Below are positions 38,826 to 56,600 of a DNA stretch of 64,000 nt, piece after piece. The position numbers and the translations under genes are program-made. The notes beneath the pieces are model-generated. The model did not search any database, was not told where the DNA came from, and saw only the letters and a list, made by a program, of their open reading frames with translations. Position 1 is the stretch's first letter. Each line of letters starts with the position of its first letter. This DNA comes from Zingiber officinale. Taxonomy: Eukaryota > Streptophyta > Magnoliopsida > Zingiberales > Zingiberaceae. The stretch lies in the NCBI RefSeq assembly GCF_018446385.1, contig NC_056005.1, positions 96,207,171 to 96,271,170 of the forward strand. Reading direction: 5' to 3'.

Positions 38826-41800
38826 ATGGCTAGCGCCGCGGAAGCCCCTATCGCCGCGTCCTTCGCCGACGATGATCTTGGTTTCGACGTCGACGATCTC
38901 CTCCAAAGCTTCTGCTACGACGATCTCTTCGACCTCGACGCTGCCATCTGGATCCCTGAACCTCCCCCTCCGCCATCCACCACCACGGAGGTGGAGAAGT
39001 CCAGTGATTCTTCGGAATCCGGCGGCTCCTGCGACACCATGAAGTCCTACGTGAGTCATCTCGAGAAAGTTCTCATGGAGGAGGAGGGCGAGGATGCTGC
39101 TGCTTTCAAGGAGAGCTGCGATATAGATGACTTCGTCGCTTGTTTGTTCGCGGAAGGGTCCTGTGATGGCGGTAGCGAGACTTGTACTACTGAATCGGTG
39201 GAAGAAATCCTCCGCAGGGGAAAGGAGGACAAGCAGGTGGAGGAGATGCCGGCGACGGTGTCCGCGGACGGGGAGGACGACGATCCTGTCAGCAAGAAGA
39301 TGAGAAGGTATTGATGTTTCCCTTTCTTTGAAACTGGATCCATTATCGGAGATAATCATACTAAAATTAGACTTTTAATTAATGTATCAAACTTATGATT
39401 AAGTACAGACTTCGAATTATGTTAAAAATTGTAATTTGTTTAAAATAAATTCTAGGATGTATGTTATTTGCACGAGACACGAGTGATGCTATCTTATGAT
39501 TGCTCAGGCAAATGAGAAATAGAGATTCTGCCATGAAATCGAGGGAGAGGAAGAAGATATACTTGAAGGAATTGGAGATGAAAAGCAAGTATATGGAAGC
39601 GGAGTGCCGGCGTTTGGATTATGCTCTCCAGTGTTGTGCAGCGGAGAATTTGGCACTTCGTCAGTGTTTGCAGAAGGAAAAGCGATTTGATGTTGCCGCA
39701 GCTAAGCAGGAGTCTGCCGTACTCTTTGAGGGTAAGACACAGATACATATTACTGCTTCCACTGTCTTGCTCCTGCTTTTCTCTGCTTCCTTTGCTTGTG
39801 ACAGGTTTTTTATGGAGTAGTTACCGTGAGAACTATCAACTATTGTTAGTTATCTCGTCAATTGGATGATTCATGTTGTTTTTATTAATGCATCAGTCCT
39901 GGTTACATATTTTTTGCTTGTGCATGGAAACGTGGACGACAACTGATCAACTTCGACTATTTATACTTGCTTACAGAAGTATCCAATACGAGTTCATTTG
40001 GAGATTAACTTCCTGCATAGTCTCGGATTGGATTTACACTCAATGTGGTCAAATAACTATGCAACACATTACATATGCACTTTCTTGCTTCTTCTTTGAA
40101 TTTTGACATGGGTTATCTGACACAATTAGTGGAACATTTCATTAACCTTGGTAGCCAAAAATATTTGGGATTAAGTTGCTTGTGTTAAACATTCGAACCC
40201 ATGGGGATCTCTTAGCTAAATTTAGAGATGGGGACTAAAAGATGGAATTTTATTCTCTCATTTCCTACTCTTTTTAAGATGCTACCTCAAGTCTAACATC
40301 TGAGAGATGAGGAACTAGTTCTTGATACTCTGGTAAATCTTAAGACTGATCTCAATCTAACCCATAATGTCAAAGCACTTAGGTGGTCGATTTCTTGGTA
40401 TTTAAGCATTTAAGAACCCCAAATCTGGGGATACGATAGTTTTACCTCTCCTTCTCACTTCCTACTCTCTTGAAGAGATCTTTAGTACTGAATCTTATTG
40501 GGCACACAGAGGCCAATCTTTTTGCTCAGTCTAAACTATCGTATATATTACTTATTCAATGCTGCGTTTTAGCCATAAAAGAATACTTCAATTTTCATGT
40601 TGGGCCATAATATTATGTAATGGCATCAAATTATATAAGCCATGAAATATGATTTTGGTCATTTACACTTGATTGAGGTCGACTATTTGATCAGCTAGCT
40701 CCAATTTTGGAAGACTTTAGCATTATGTTCTTCTCTCTCACTTTTTCCCAATGTAATTTTCATGATTTCCTCAGTAGTATTCACTTGCTTTGACCTTATC
40801 CCTTTCTTGCACCAAGTACCACTTCCACATTTCATGCACGTAGTACTTTTTTAGGCCAATATGTTCCGCAATTGCAACAAGAATAGCATACTGGGTTGAT
40901 GGTTCCCTAGGCTTAATCCTGCTCGAAGTCTGAACAGCTATTATTCTGTAGATTGAGTGACTATCAGGAAATATCTTAGGCCCCGCCGTGGAAGACCTTT
41001 GCACTAGCTAAAATGTAAATCTCCACATGTGTATAACAAATACAGTTGAGCAACTCATATGTTGGTTTCTTTGAATGGAAGACTACAAGTTTATATAAAC
41101 CTAAAATAATCCTCTTTTGAATATCATTATCACCATTCCCTTTTGAGCAGTGAATTTCCATTCAGTGAACTATTATACTTCATCTTCTGATACAACCCTG
41201 CCATTTGACATCATGACCTACTAAGTTGTAGTGTTTTTGTATTTGAATGTCAGCATACTTTTTTTGCCGCCTAATTTTTTATACAAAACATATTTTGCGA
41301 ATTAGTGGAGAAGTTGCATGAACAGGCCGCTCAAGCTGTTTTTGCTTTCTCTTCACAACTTAGGCCATTGGTTTATTGAACCGATCCTGTAGTTGAATAA
41401 TTTTATTCTCTGCAGCTCAATCCCGATTCTTCTTCAATATTCACCGATTCTTCTTCAATATCTGCATCACTAAACTATTCTTAAATCTTTGTCTTAAAGA
41501 TATTATTACTGCATTTAGTTGGTGGTTTTGAAGCTGATACTTCAGCTGCAATCATCAAACCCAAACTTTTCAGGAATTCTATTTCAGGAGTTTGTGATTT
41601 TGCTGGAATGCTGGGAATTTTAAAAATACATTCCGAACGGCTTGTTCAATGTGTTTATTGTTCAGAATCCACTCATGTATGATGAAGACACTACCAAACG
41701 ACTGCTTTTTGTAAATTTTATGAGACTTCTCGATCTGTTTATATCTAAAATTCAGTTCTGCAGTTTGTACAAGAAACAAACATTAGCAAATCTTTTTGTT

Positions 41801-42114
41801 CTCTTTGTATTTGATTCTCTTCTGACACTAATGTCGTTGCATCAGAATCCCTGCCGCTGGGTTCCCTGCTTTGGCTCGCCAGCATCATTTGCCTATTCCT
41901 TCTTCCAGTTCTTCCCAACCTGAATCTAGAGGGCACAGACAATCCCGAAAGAGGCCGCGATCACGAAATTGCAGCAATCGAAAGAGTAACAACTGAGACT
42001 CCAGAGGAAAATATAAATTCAGGGTTCGGATCAGTGAGTTTTGGGAAGAAATGCAAAGGGACAAGGGCTAGGATTAAGGATCTTGATCTTTTGCATGCCA
42101 TTGAGGCATCTTAG
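38826..42114 (+). CDS. bZIP60: bZIP60-type ER-stress transcription factor (membrane-tethered)
   Basis: Exons 38826-39307, 39508-39731 and 41846-42114 give 975 nt and 324 residues in phase. Residues 1-160 are acidic (DDLGFDVDDLLQSF), likely activating. The bZIP basic region is at about 162-177 with N165-x7-R173 (NRDSAMKSRERKK), then the leucine zipper with the family mark YALQCCAAENLALRQ. Residues about 240-258 (LGSLLWLASIICLFLLPVLP) form one membrane segment; the end (KKCKGTRARIK) is lumenal-type and conserved with rice bZIP50. Proteins of this family sit in the ER membrane. Under stress, IRE1 cuts the mRNA and shifts the frame, replacing the membrane segment with a nuclear signal; the second frame is present here (see 41,883-41,996). 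Start chosen by family-like acidic N-terminus and good context; an ATG at 38,791 is out of frame. Intron 2 is 2.1 kb. Confidence 0.92.
41883..41996 (+). other. Overlapping alternative C-terminal frame reached by IRE1 splicing of bZIP60
   Basis: Inside exon 3, a second frame stays open for 37 codons from 41,883 to a TGA at 41,994-41,996. It encodes a Ser- and Arg-rich tail with SRKRPRSR, a likely nuclear localisation signal. Removing a short piece with length 2 modulo 3 (for example 20, 23 or 26 nt) after the zipper joins the bZIP frame to it and deletes the membrane segment. The stretch 41,850-41,885 holds CCGCTG, matching the CNG/NNG cleavage rule, and GC-rich potential stem-loops. The cut points are not certain from sequence alone. 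Confidence 0.8.
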
Positions 42115-42918
42115 TGGTTCCTTAAATTGGATTTGGATACTTCTTTCTACTAAAACCTTATATAATTAATGTATGAACTCTATGTTATCATCTGTTTTAT
42201 CATGATCAGATGATCTTAATGCTATGCTATAACAATTTCTTATGTATGCAATACCTGAAATTGGAGTGGTATGGGATTGTTATAGTAAGGGTAAAATGAT
42301 ATATGATAGATTTTCTCCTGTCCGCGAGCTTTCGCATCTTCTTTATAAAGTGATCAATTTTTTTATAAAAAATAAAAAATATAATTTAACTCAAAATGTA
42401 ATTATAAAAAATGTCTAATTTGACTTAAATCCTAATTATTTTAAATTAATATAACATTATTTAAATACAAATTAGATAGTATATTATAACAGCTACATTT
42501 TAGAGTTTATTTTATGAAATATATATCTGGTCGAATGGTTTCTGATTGGAAAAAAAAAAAAATCTAAACGACTGACCTCGTTTCTTGAATACATTTTGAA
42601 GCACATAAATTAATCAGAACGACAAAATATTATCATATCAATTTATGTACGTGAAGCCAAGGGTTAGAAGTTATATTTATATCTAAACATTAAATATATT
42701 TGTATTGAAATAAATCACTATTTTTTTTCTTTTTAATTCTTTTTTTAATTTTGAATTAAAAAAATCAATATTTCTATATATAAATCCTTAATATATAAAT
42801 ATATATCCCATAAACATATTATATACTCCATAAATATTTAAATATATTTTATTTTTAATTTTTTTATTAAACATTATAATCTGAAATTATAATTCAATTG
42901 GGATGTGCCCGTCGGAGG

Positions 42919-42958
<40 letters not shown>

Positions 42959-43326
42959 CGATAACTTTTGTTTAATTTATTTATTCAGATAATATATTTG
43001 TAGAAATTAGTTGTTAATTGTTATAGAATCGATTTTCGATAGAGAGGGTGCTGATTTAACTTTAAAAAAACGAAAAAAGTGTCCATTATCAAAATGAGGG
43101 GCGCCCTTTGTTATTTTTCCGCTTTTATAAAAATTCGCAGGATTCACAATAAATTTATCGGCATATCCCAATGGACCAATGAGCGGGGAGCAAAAGATGA
43201 GGCGTGTCGCCGGCGGTAATAGTTACCGCCTTGGTCAGTCGCTGTCGGAGTGCTTAGGAAAGCGATATGGGAGAAGATTGGGAAGATATAGCAAGGGATT
43301 GAGAGGAGGAGGAACAAATAAGGGGA
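42115..43326. other. Spacer between bZIP60 and PFP-alpha, with (AT)n run
   Basis: The first part should hold the bZIP60 3' UTR. The rest is very AT-rich, with a pure AT dinucleotide run at 42,922-42,956. GC content rises from about 43,170, marking the probable PFP-alpha promoter and 5' UTR. The overlapping ORF starting at 43,179 is out of frame with PFP-alpha and is not supported. Confidence 0.6.
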
Positions 43327-49169
<5,843 letters not shown>

Positions 49170-49639
49170 CTGCCTTTTCTAGGCTTGATGATGTTAACTT
49201 GCACATGTGTAAACTTGTATAAGTAGCTTCTCATTCACTATGTTTTCGTCACTATCACCATCATCATTGCATTAATCCTCGTTGTTCTAATTATGTTCGA
49301 GTTGATTTTGTTAATGTTTTAGAGGAAGTACTTTCTTTTTATCATTGATACGGTGCATGATCGTAGGGTCCGGAAGATGACGTGGTCGGAAGTCAAGCTC
49401 ATGAGATGGTCAAAGGTCAAGCTCACGCGACGATCAGAAGTCAAGTCCATGTGACGGTCAGAAGTCATGCCTACGTGGTGGTCAAAAGTCTGGTCTACAG
49501 GGAGGTCAAAAGATCGGACTACGTGGAGGTCAAAAGACCTGATCACAAGATGGTTTGAGTCGGGCACAGGTTGCGTACCGGGGTTGGGCTTGCATAGCGA
49601 GTAGGAACCCGGAGGCTAGGATCCCAGGTCGGGATTTAT

Positions 49640-50265
49640 AGCCCTGCGGGACAGGATAAAGGGATCAAAACGTACAGGTCGGGATATGCAAACCAAGGAT
49701 TACAAGCTAGGATCCCAGACCGGGATTTATAGTCCTGCGGGACAGGATAAATGGATCAAAGCGTACAGGTCGGAATGTAGCAACCCAGGATCCCAGGCCG
49801 AAATTTATAGCCTGACGGCTCAGGACACATGGATCAAAGCGTACAGGTCGGAATGTACCAACCAAGGATACATGTCGAAATTTATAGCCTGGCAGCTCAG
49901 GATACATGGATCAAAGCGTACAGGTTGGAATGTACCAACCAAGGATACAGGTCGAAATTTATAGCTTGGCGGCTTAGCACACATGGATCAAAGCGTACAG
50001 GTCGGAATGTATCAACCAAAGATACAGGTCGAGATTTACAGCCTTGCGCGCGCAGGACACATGGATAAAAGTGTACAGGTCGGGATGTGCCAGCCAAAGA
50101 TACATGTCAAGACTTATAGCCTTACGGCGCAGGACACATGGACAAAAGTATACAGGTCGAGATGGGTCAGGCAAGGATACAGGAATCGCATGTCGAGGCA
50201 TACGAATCAGAACACACAGATGATCTGCGAATCAGAATATACAGGTCGTGAAATACAGACCAAGG
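49640..50265. repeat. ~77-bp tandem array within the gypsy LTR
   Basis: About eight degenerate units share ACAGGTCGGAATGTACCAAC, CAAGGATACA, AATTTATAGCCT and CAGGACACATGGATCAAAGC. The array explains why this LTR is about 700 bp longer than its relative at 1,153-2,171. ORFs across it on both strands are by-products. Confidence 0.82.
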
Positions 50266-51763
50266 AGTACAGATCGGGATAGACGGAGTCGGACAAAGGC
50301 GTACAGGTCGAGACAGACAGAATCAGACTAAAGCGTACCGGCCGGGACGTAGGATAAGTATAACCAAACCAGGGCATACAGGTCAAGATACAAGGTAAGG
50401 CAGGTCAGGAGTTCACAAGACATGACATGCAGGACAGGGCTGGTTTACAGATCTGGATTTATGAAACGACAAACGCAGGTTAGGAAATATAGGTCTACAT
50501 CCCACAAAGCGAGGCCGGCAGGCACAGGAGCCCAGTCCTGGGTTAACAGATCGGGGCAAAGCATGCACTACACGACAAGCAAGCCAGGGAATCGTAACAA
50601 CCTGTCAGGGAATAATCACTGTCTGTCAGAGAATATGCTAATAGTCTGGTGCTCACCACTCGCTAATTCCCTCCTAGACCTATAGGTATCACGTGTCATT
50701 CACCGCCAGACAAAGCCTGACATCCGAGACTCCAGAAGCATCCTGTGCAGTATAAAAAGGGAAGCTTTGTCCCTTACGCAGGTACACTCACTCGTCTTTT
50801 CACACTCATCTTTCACTTTTCATCCTTTCTTTGTGATTCTGGGGGGAAAGCACTTGACTTGAGCGTCAGAGGGCCTGACCCGGGGACTTTTTCCCTGGTT
50901 TCTGGTCTCTAACGACTCGTGGCTCATCTGAGTGTGCGCAGGACCTTTGGTTCATCATCACCTCTCATCATCCACTCGTGTAAGCTTTCCCGGCGGGTGC
51001 CAGATCGACCAGGCTTCATAGTGATTTTCCGTCAACACCAGCGACAACGCGATCGACCTCCATCCAACTCAGCTTCCAGACGGGATCAAATTTGGCGCAG
51101 TCTGTGGGAACACAACTACCTGATCCGGGACATGACGATGGAGGACTCTGGTCGCATCAACGTGACCATGACCGCTGGAGAGTACGAGCTCTTCAAAGAG
51201 GCTAAGAAGAGGGTGACCTCTGAAAAGCAACAAACTACTGCCTCTAGACCAAAAAAGTTACCTGAGGTTTCCAAAGAGCTAGCTCACGCTTCAGACCGGG
51301 GGTCCAAGAGGAAACAACCCTTGGAATTTCCTCCTGCCTTCTATAGGGAGTCGGGCCAGGGTTACTATCAACCAGAGTCTGGATATTACAGCCACAAGGA
51401 GCAACCCCAAGTTTTTGTGGCTGAAAGTTCGTTGCCTAAGGATTTAAAGAAGGGGAAGGCTACCGTCCTCCGCGACGAACAACGAGCGGAGCTAGAAGAG
51501 AAAGTGCCTTTCTCTTCCAAAATCTTGGAAGAGAGGCTACCCAAAGGGTACCGACCCTCTACTGTAGGGGAATACGATGTAAGTAAAGATTCTGAAGACC
51601 ATCTCCACAAGTTCCGAAACGCGGCTCTGCTGCATCAATATAGTGACGCCGTTAAATGTTGAGTGTTCCTGAACACTCTATCAGGCTCTGCCCAAAAGTG
51701 GTTCAATGGGTTGCCGCATGGATCCATTACCTGCTTTCTAACTTCAAGATTACGTTCCTGCGC

Positions 51764-52418
51764 TGTAACGCCCCGGCCCGGGGTGGGCCCCACCCGGACC
51801 GAACCAGGAACGACACCAGAATTACATATCGGTTTGATGACTAGCTCCATGGACCACCAGTGTCCTTTCAGCGTGCTTTGTCCTCACTCACACGCACCCT
51901 GGAAAACTTCCCAGGAGGTCACCCATCCTCAGATTTCTCCAAGCGAAGCACGCTTAACTTTGGAGTTCTTAAGTTTAGGCTTCCGAAAAGGAAGGTGCAC
52001 CTTGGTGATATGGATAGTACCATCTAACCTTTTACTTCATATTTAACCAGAATCTCAGAACCGGGGTATTACAATCACCCCCACTTAATCACAGGCGCAC
52101 TCACGGAATCACAAATCACACCACAAACAAATCCCAGAATCTCCCTCGCTAGGTGGTGCCCTGGGTGCTCCTACCACAGGCGCACTCGCGGTCGCAAGGT
52201 CGCTCTGATACCATCTGTAACGCCCCGGCCCGGGGTGGGCCCCACCCCGACCGAACCAGGAACGACACCAGAATTACCTATCGGTTTGATGACTAGCTCC
52301 ACGGACCACCAGCGGTCCTTTCAGCGTGCTTTGTCCTCACTCGCACGCACCCTGGAAAACTTCCCAGGAGGTCACCCATCCTCAGATTTCTCCAAGCCAA
52401 GCACGCTTAACTTTGGAG
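51764..52418 (-). mobile_element. Cassandra TRIM (5S-rRNA-bearing) inside gypsy gag
   Basis: The left LTR, 51,764-52,073, reads on the minus strand TGTAATACCCCGG...GGGGCGTTACA. It contains a 5S-rRNA-like core (GTTAAGCGTGCTT, GATGGGTGACCTCCTGGGAA), the hallmark of Cassandra. The second LTR copy starts at 52,216 and can be followed to about 52,418, then similarity stops. On the minus strand the primer site TGGTATCAGAGCGACC lies just inside the second LTR, and a GTGGGGGTGAT purine tract lies beside the first. The interior is only about 140 bp and codes for nothing, as usual for TRIMs. Confidence 0.9.
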
Positions 52419-53672
52419 ACCAACTTTCCACCCCGGTCAGAATGCACGCCCGACTTTCCACCCCAGTCAGGATGCTCGACCGGTGCCACGCGTAGCTGCT
52501 GTTTAGGTTCCTCGACTTGGGCCTTGGGGACCGCGTTACTGTACTTATCACCGGTCGCACACTCACGCCACCAGTGATTGTGTTCAATTCATGCGAGACT
52601 CCCGTTATGCGGCTGAGCTGGGCCTGCCACCTCCAGAGCTAGCGCCTCAAGTCCAAAGAATGATGGAGGAAAGACGCAACGCTGTGGGGCAAGCTGGCAG
52701 ACCCTGAGCAGAGCAGGGAGGTCCTAGCATGCCATAGCAAGGGCACACTGGGGAGCCAAGAGAAGCCCGTGAGGTAGAGAATCGGGGTAACGCGACTATC
52801 CGAGACATCGGTATGATCTCTGGAGGACCCACCGATGGAGACTCAGGCCGGGCGCGCAAGTCCCATGAGTGCCGGTTGGAGATCCATGCTGTTGGATGCA
52901 GCCTAGAGCAAGCTGCCCGCCCGGTCATCAACTTCGGACCACAAGACCTGAAAGGGCTAGAGTTGCCCCATGATGATGCCCATCATCAAGGCTGTTATTG
53001 CCAACAGCCGCGTGGCTAGAGTTTTCGTTGACACCGACAGTTTTATCAACGTATTGTTCAGATATGCTTTTGAAGAAATACAGATCGGCGCCAGCGAGCT
53101 CCAGCCGGTAACCACTTCTTTATATGGTTTTACCGGTAACGAGGTAAGACCTATGGGCCAAATCAAGTTGACCATATCCTCAGGAAACGAGCCACTAGTG
53201 AGGTCCAGGAGGAGCACCTTATCGTGGTGGACTCGCCCTCCTCTTATAATGTCATATTAGGCCGACCAGGTCTGCATGAGTTCTGGGCTGCCGTCTCCAC
53301 CTTCCACCAGAAGATCAAGTTTCCTGTGGGAGAGCAGGTCGGCGAAAATTGCCGATGGCATCAGTCGGTAGTTGGAGCCCAATTTTGACGATCATCCAGA
53401 CTTCAAAATGAATCTGGAGATACGCCTCCATCCGACCCTTCCAATATCCGAAATCATCTCCGGAGAAGAGCGGGAGGGGGGGTGAACAGTGCTAAAACCT
53501 TCTTGGAAAGCCATTTAGATCTAGCACGGTAAAAAAACGAGAGAAACAATGTCCCAGGACTTGATTCTGGATTAGCAGTGCTGTATGAAAATAATAAAAA
53601 TGAACTCGAGTGGTGTTGCACCGACTTCGAGCAAAAACGATTCGAATAGATAAAGAATTGGAATGTAGTAAC

Positions 53673-56600
53673 TGTTGGTGTAGCGGAAACCGGCAAGAGG
53701 GGGGTCAATTGCTGTAAACAAAAATGAAACTACCCTCCTCGAATTTCAACTCGGAATAAATGCAGTAGAAAAATAGTAGAGAGAGAAAATAGAAGCAGAA
53801 ACAGAAATTTAACCTGGTTATAACCAAGAGGGTTGTTAATCCAGGGCAGTGAAAAGCGCACTAAGAAAATTCTCCTTCTCTAAAGGCGGAGAAGCCTTTT
53901 ACACTCTAATTGCTCAGAACTACTGCTAGGAATTGTTTACAGATTGATTGCTTGAGTTGTTGTTGAATTCCTAGCTCCAGAGGCCTTTTTATAGCTCCTG
54001 GAAAGTCTATCCCGAGGGTCCAAGGCGCCTCCAACAAGATTCAAGGCGCCTCCAGCTCGGTCAGCGGATAAAACTTTATCCGCAACACAAACGGTCAAAT
54101 GTGACCTGTTGAAGGCACCTTCAAGCTGGAGGCGCCTCCAAGCCTGCTGGAGGCGCCTCCAAGCTGGCAGCTCAAGTTCCAGCTTGGTTTCTCTAGCTTC
54201 CGACGCTCCGTTCTTCTGGGTGATTGCGACCAACCGGAATAGGGCTCACTCGAACCCAATTCCCGGCCTTCTTCTCGAGCAGCTTTCCGTCCCGGCTTAA
54301 CGTCCCTCGAATGCCGTGCACGCTCTTCACGCCCACCTGAGTACTCTTCCGCAGCTCTCTCGTCCTTCGGACGCACCGAGCCCGTTGGCTCCCTTCCCGT
54401 GCCGTCCTTCTCGCTAGCTGCGTCTTTCGCTCGACTTCCTGTGCTCCTAAGCTCCTGTACACTCAAACACAGGTATCAAACACAGCAGGACCTAACCAAC
54501 TTGGTTGGTTACATCAAAACTACCACGGGGTCAAACAATCTTCCCTTTTTTGATGTGCATCAACCCAAGTTCAAGTTAGGGTTAAAATAGACATAAATAG
54601 TAATTTTAAAGGAAATTACTAAACTAACATTTGTAAGCATAGATTTGCAATAAATAAAAATTGCAACACATTTTAGAAAAAAAATATTAAATTTTAATTT
54701 TCCTAACTCCTCCTAAACTTGTACTTTTCTCTCCCCCTTTGATCACAGCAAAAATGGGGTCTTAAGTAAAATATTTTCAAGTAAGATTAAATCTTTGAAA
54801 AAAAATTTCCTAAGTAAAAATGAATTTTTTTTAAAAAAATTTCAAGTTAAATTGAATTAAAAAATTTCTAAGCAAGAATGAACTTTTTAGAATATTATAA
54901 AATAAATTTCTAAGTCCAAACTGAAAAATGTCTAAGTCAAATGAAGTTATTTAGGATTTTTCTAGGAAAAAAAATTTCTAAAAAAATAATTTCTAAGTTA
55001 GAATTTAAAAAAAAAAATTTAAGGAATTTTTGTTTATTTTAACAAATATTTGATAAACTTTCAAAGTATTATTTAATTCTTGTTTAATGCTTTTTCAGAA
55101 AGTTAATTAAATATTTTCTTTCAATATTTTAGCTTCTAGGTTGTGGCGAGGCACTAGGCCTTCTTGGTTATTGGAGCAACAACCACTTCCTTAGACAAAG
55201 CTTCCATAAAGAATTTCAATGTTTAATTTTCTCACTGTAAGCTTTAGATTTTTGAAAAATTAATTAAGCACAGATTTTGGAACCCAATAGAGGTTCCTTT
55301 CTACAGGATTATTCAAAAATCTAGGGGGTACATAATTTCTTGGTATTTTCCTAAGTTGACCTTGATGCTTCCTTATATACCAATTTAATTTACCATAAAT
55401 TCTAATTTTTGACTTTGGAAATTTCTTTAAGCATGCATCATTTTTCAATTTTTCAATTTCTAATTTTAAATTTTCATTTTTCGATTTCAAATTTTCATTT
55501 TCTTTTTCTAATTTATCTAATTCTCTAGAAAGAGCTTTAATAAATCTAAAAGATTGATTCGGGATTAGATTGCGTACCTTACTTACCTGATCTAGTGACG
55601 CTCCCCCTTCACTACAGCTTTCTTCTAACGTTTCTCCCCCTTCGTCGATGCTCATCTCTAAGCTGGACGTTTCTTCTAGCTGATGATTGGCCATCAGTGC
55701 TAGTCTCGAGAATTCTTCGACTTCCGACTCAGAGGTTGACGAATCTAACCAAGTAGCCTTCAGATTCTTGTGCTTGGAGGGTTCTGGCTTCTTGTATTTT
55801 GACTTTACCCTTTCTTTCTCCTTTCTCTTTAGCTTTGGGCAGTCATCTTTGATGTGTCCCTCTTCGTTACAGTTGTAGCAGCGAACCGTCCTCTTCTTTC
55901 GATGATGTCTCTGCGATTTAAATTTATTAGTACTGAAAAACTTATTGAAGCGTCTTACAAGTAGTGCCGCTTCGGATTCGTCGACTGAGGCTTCGGAGTC
56001 AGAACTGTTCATCTTTGCCTTTAAGGCAATGTTCTGACTTGTCTTCTTTGCTCCGTTGGATTCTGAAACTCGAGATTCGTGAAGTTAAAAAGTGGAAAAT
56101 AATTGTTCTAACGTACTTACCTCGAGGTCCTTAGAGATGTAGTATGCATCTACTAAGGAAGCCCACTCTGGAGTTCTCGGGAAGGCATTGAGCGCGTATC
56201 GGATGGAATCCCGGTTGGTTACCTCTTCTCCAAGGTTTGTTAGTTGCGTTATCAGCTCCTTGATTCTCACTTAGAGTTGCGCTACCTTCTCGCCTTGATT
56301 CATCCGGTGGTTCGTCAACTGGTTCCGGAGGATGTCGCGCTTCGCTAGCTTCGCTTCGGAAGTCCATTCGTGAAGCTCCAGGAATTTTTCCCAGAGATCT
56401 TTTGCGGAGTCGTAGCTTCCGATCCGATTTACCTCCTGAGGCGGTAGAACACTGAGTAGGTGGAACTCAGCCTTTCCGTTGGCTACCAAATCTGCTTGCT
56501 CCTTTTTCGTCCAGGTATTTTCCTCCTTATCTTTCGGAACTGTATAGCCATATTTCATTATTAAAAGAATGTCAAATTTGGTTTTAAAAAATACCTCAAT

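Larger units (their letters stand above)
49346..53455 (+). mobile_element. Partial Tat-like Ty3/gypsy copy (fossil)
   Basis: The LTR is 49,346-51,088 (TGATACGGTGCATG...GGGATCA). It is followed by the primer-site sequence TTTGGCGCAGTCTGTGGGAA. Gag begins about 51,134 (MTMEDSGRINVTMTAGEYE) and reaches a retrotransposon-gag motif (SGSAQKWFNGLPHGSI) near 51,690. A Cassandra TRIM is inserted there. Spacer and an aspartic-protease-like stretch (about 52,960-53,260) follow. No reverse transcriptase, integrase or 3' LTR is seen, so the copy is truncated and broken in several places. Same LTR family as 1,153-2,171. Confidence 0.82.

Noticed and set aside
38799-39359. 186-residue minus-strand ORF
   Set aside because: It is the antisense shadow of GC-rich bZIP60 exon 1.
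51880-51970. 5S rRNA gene on the minus strand
   Set aside because: The 5S-like core is flanked by Cassandra LTR ends, primer site and purine tract and is repeated in the second LTR. It is part of a TRIM, not an rDNA unit.
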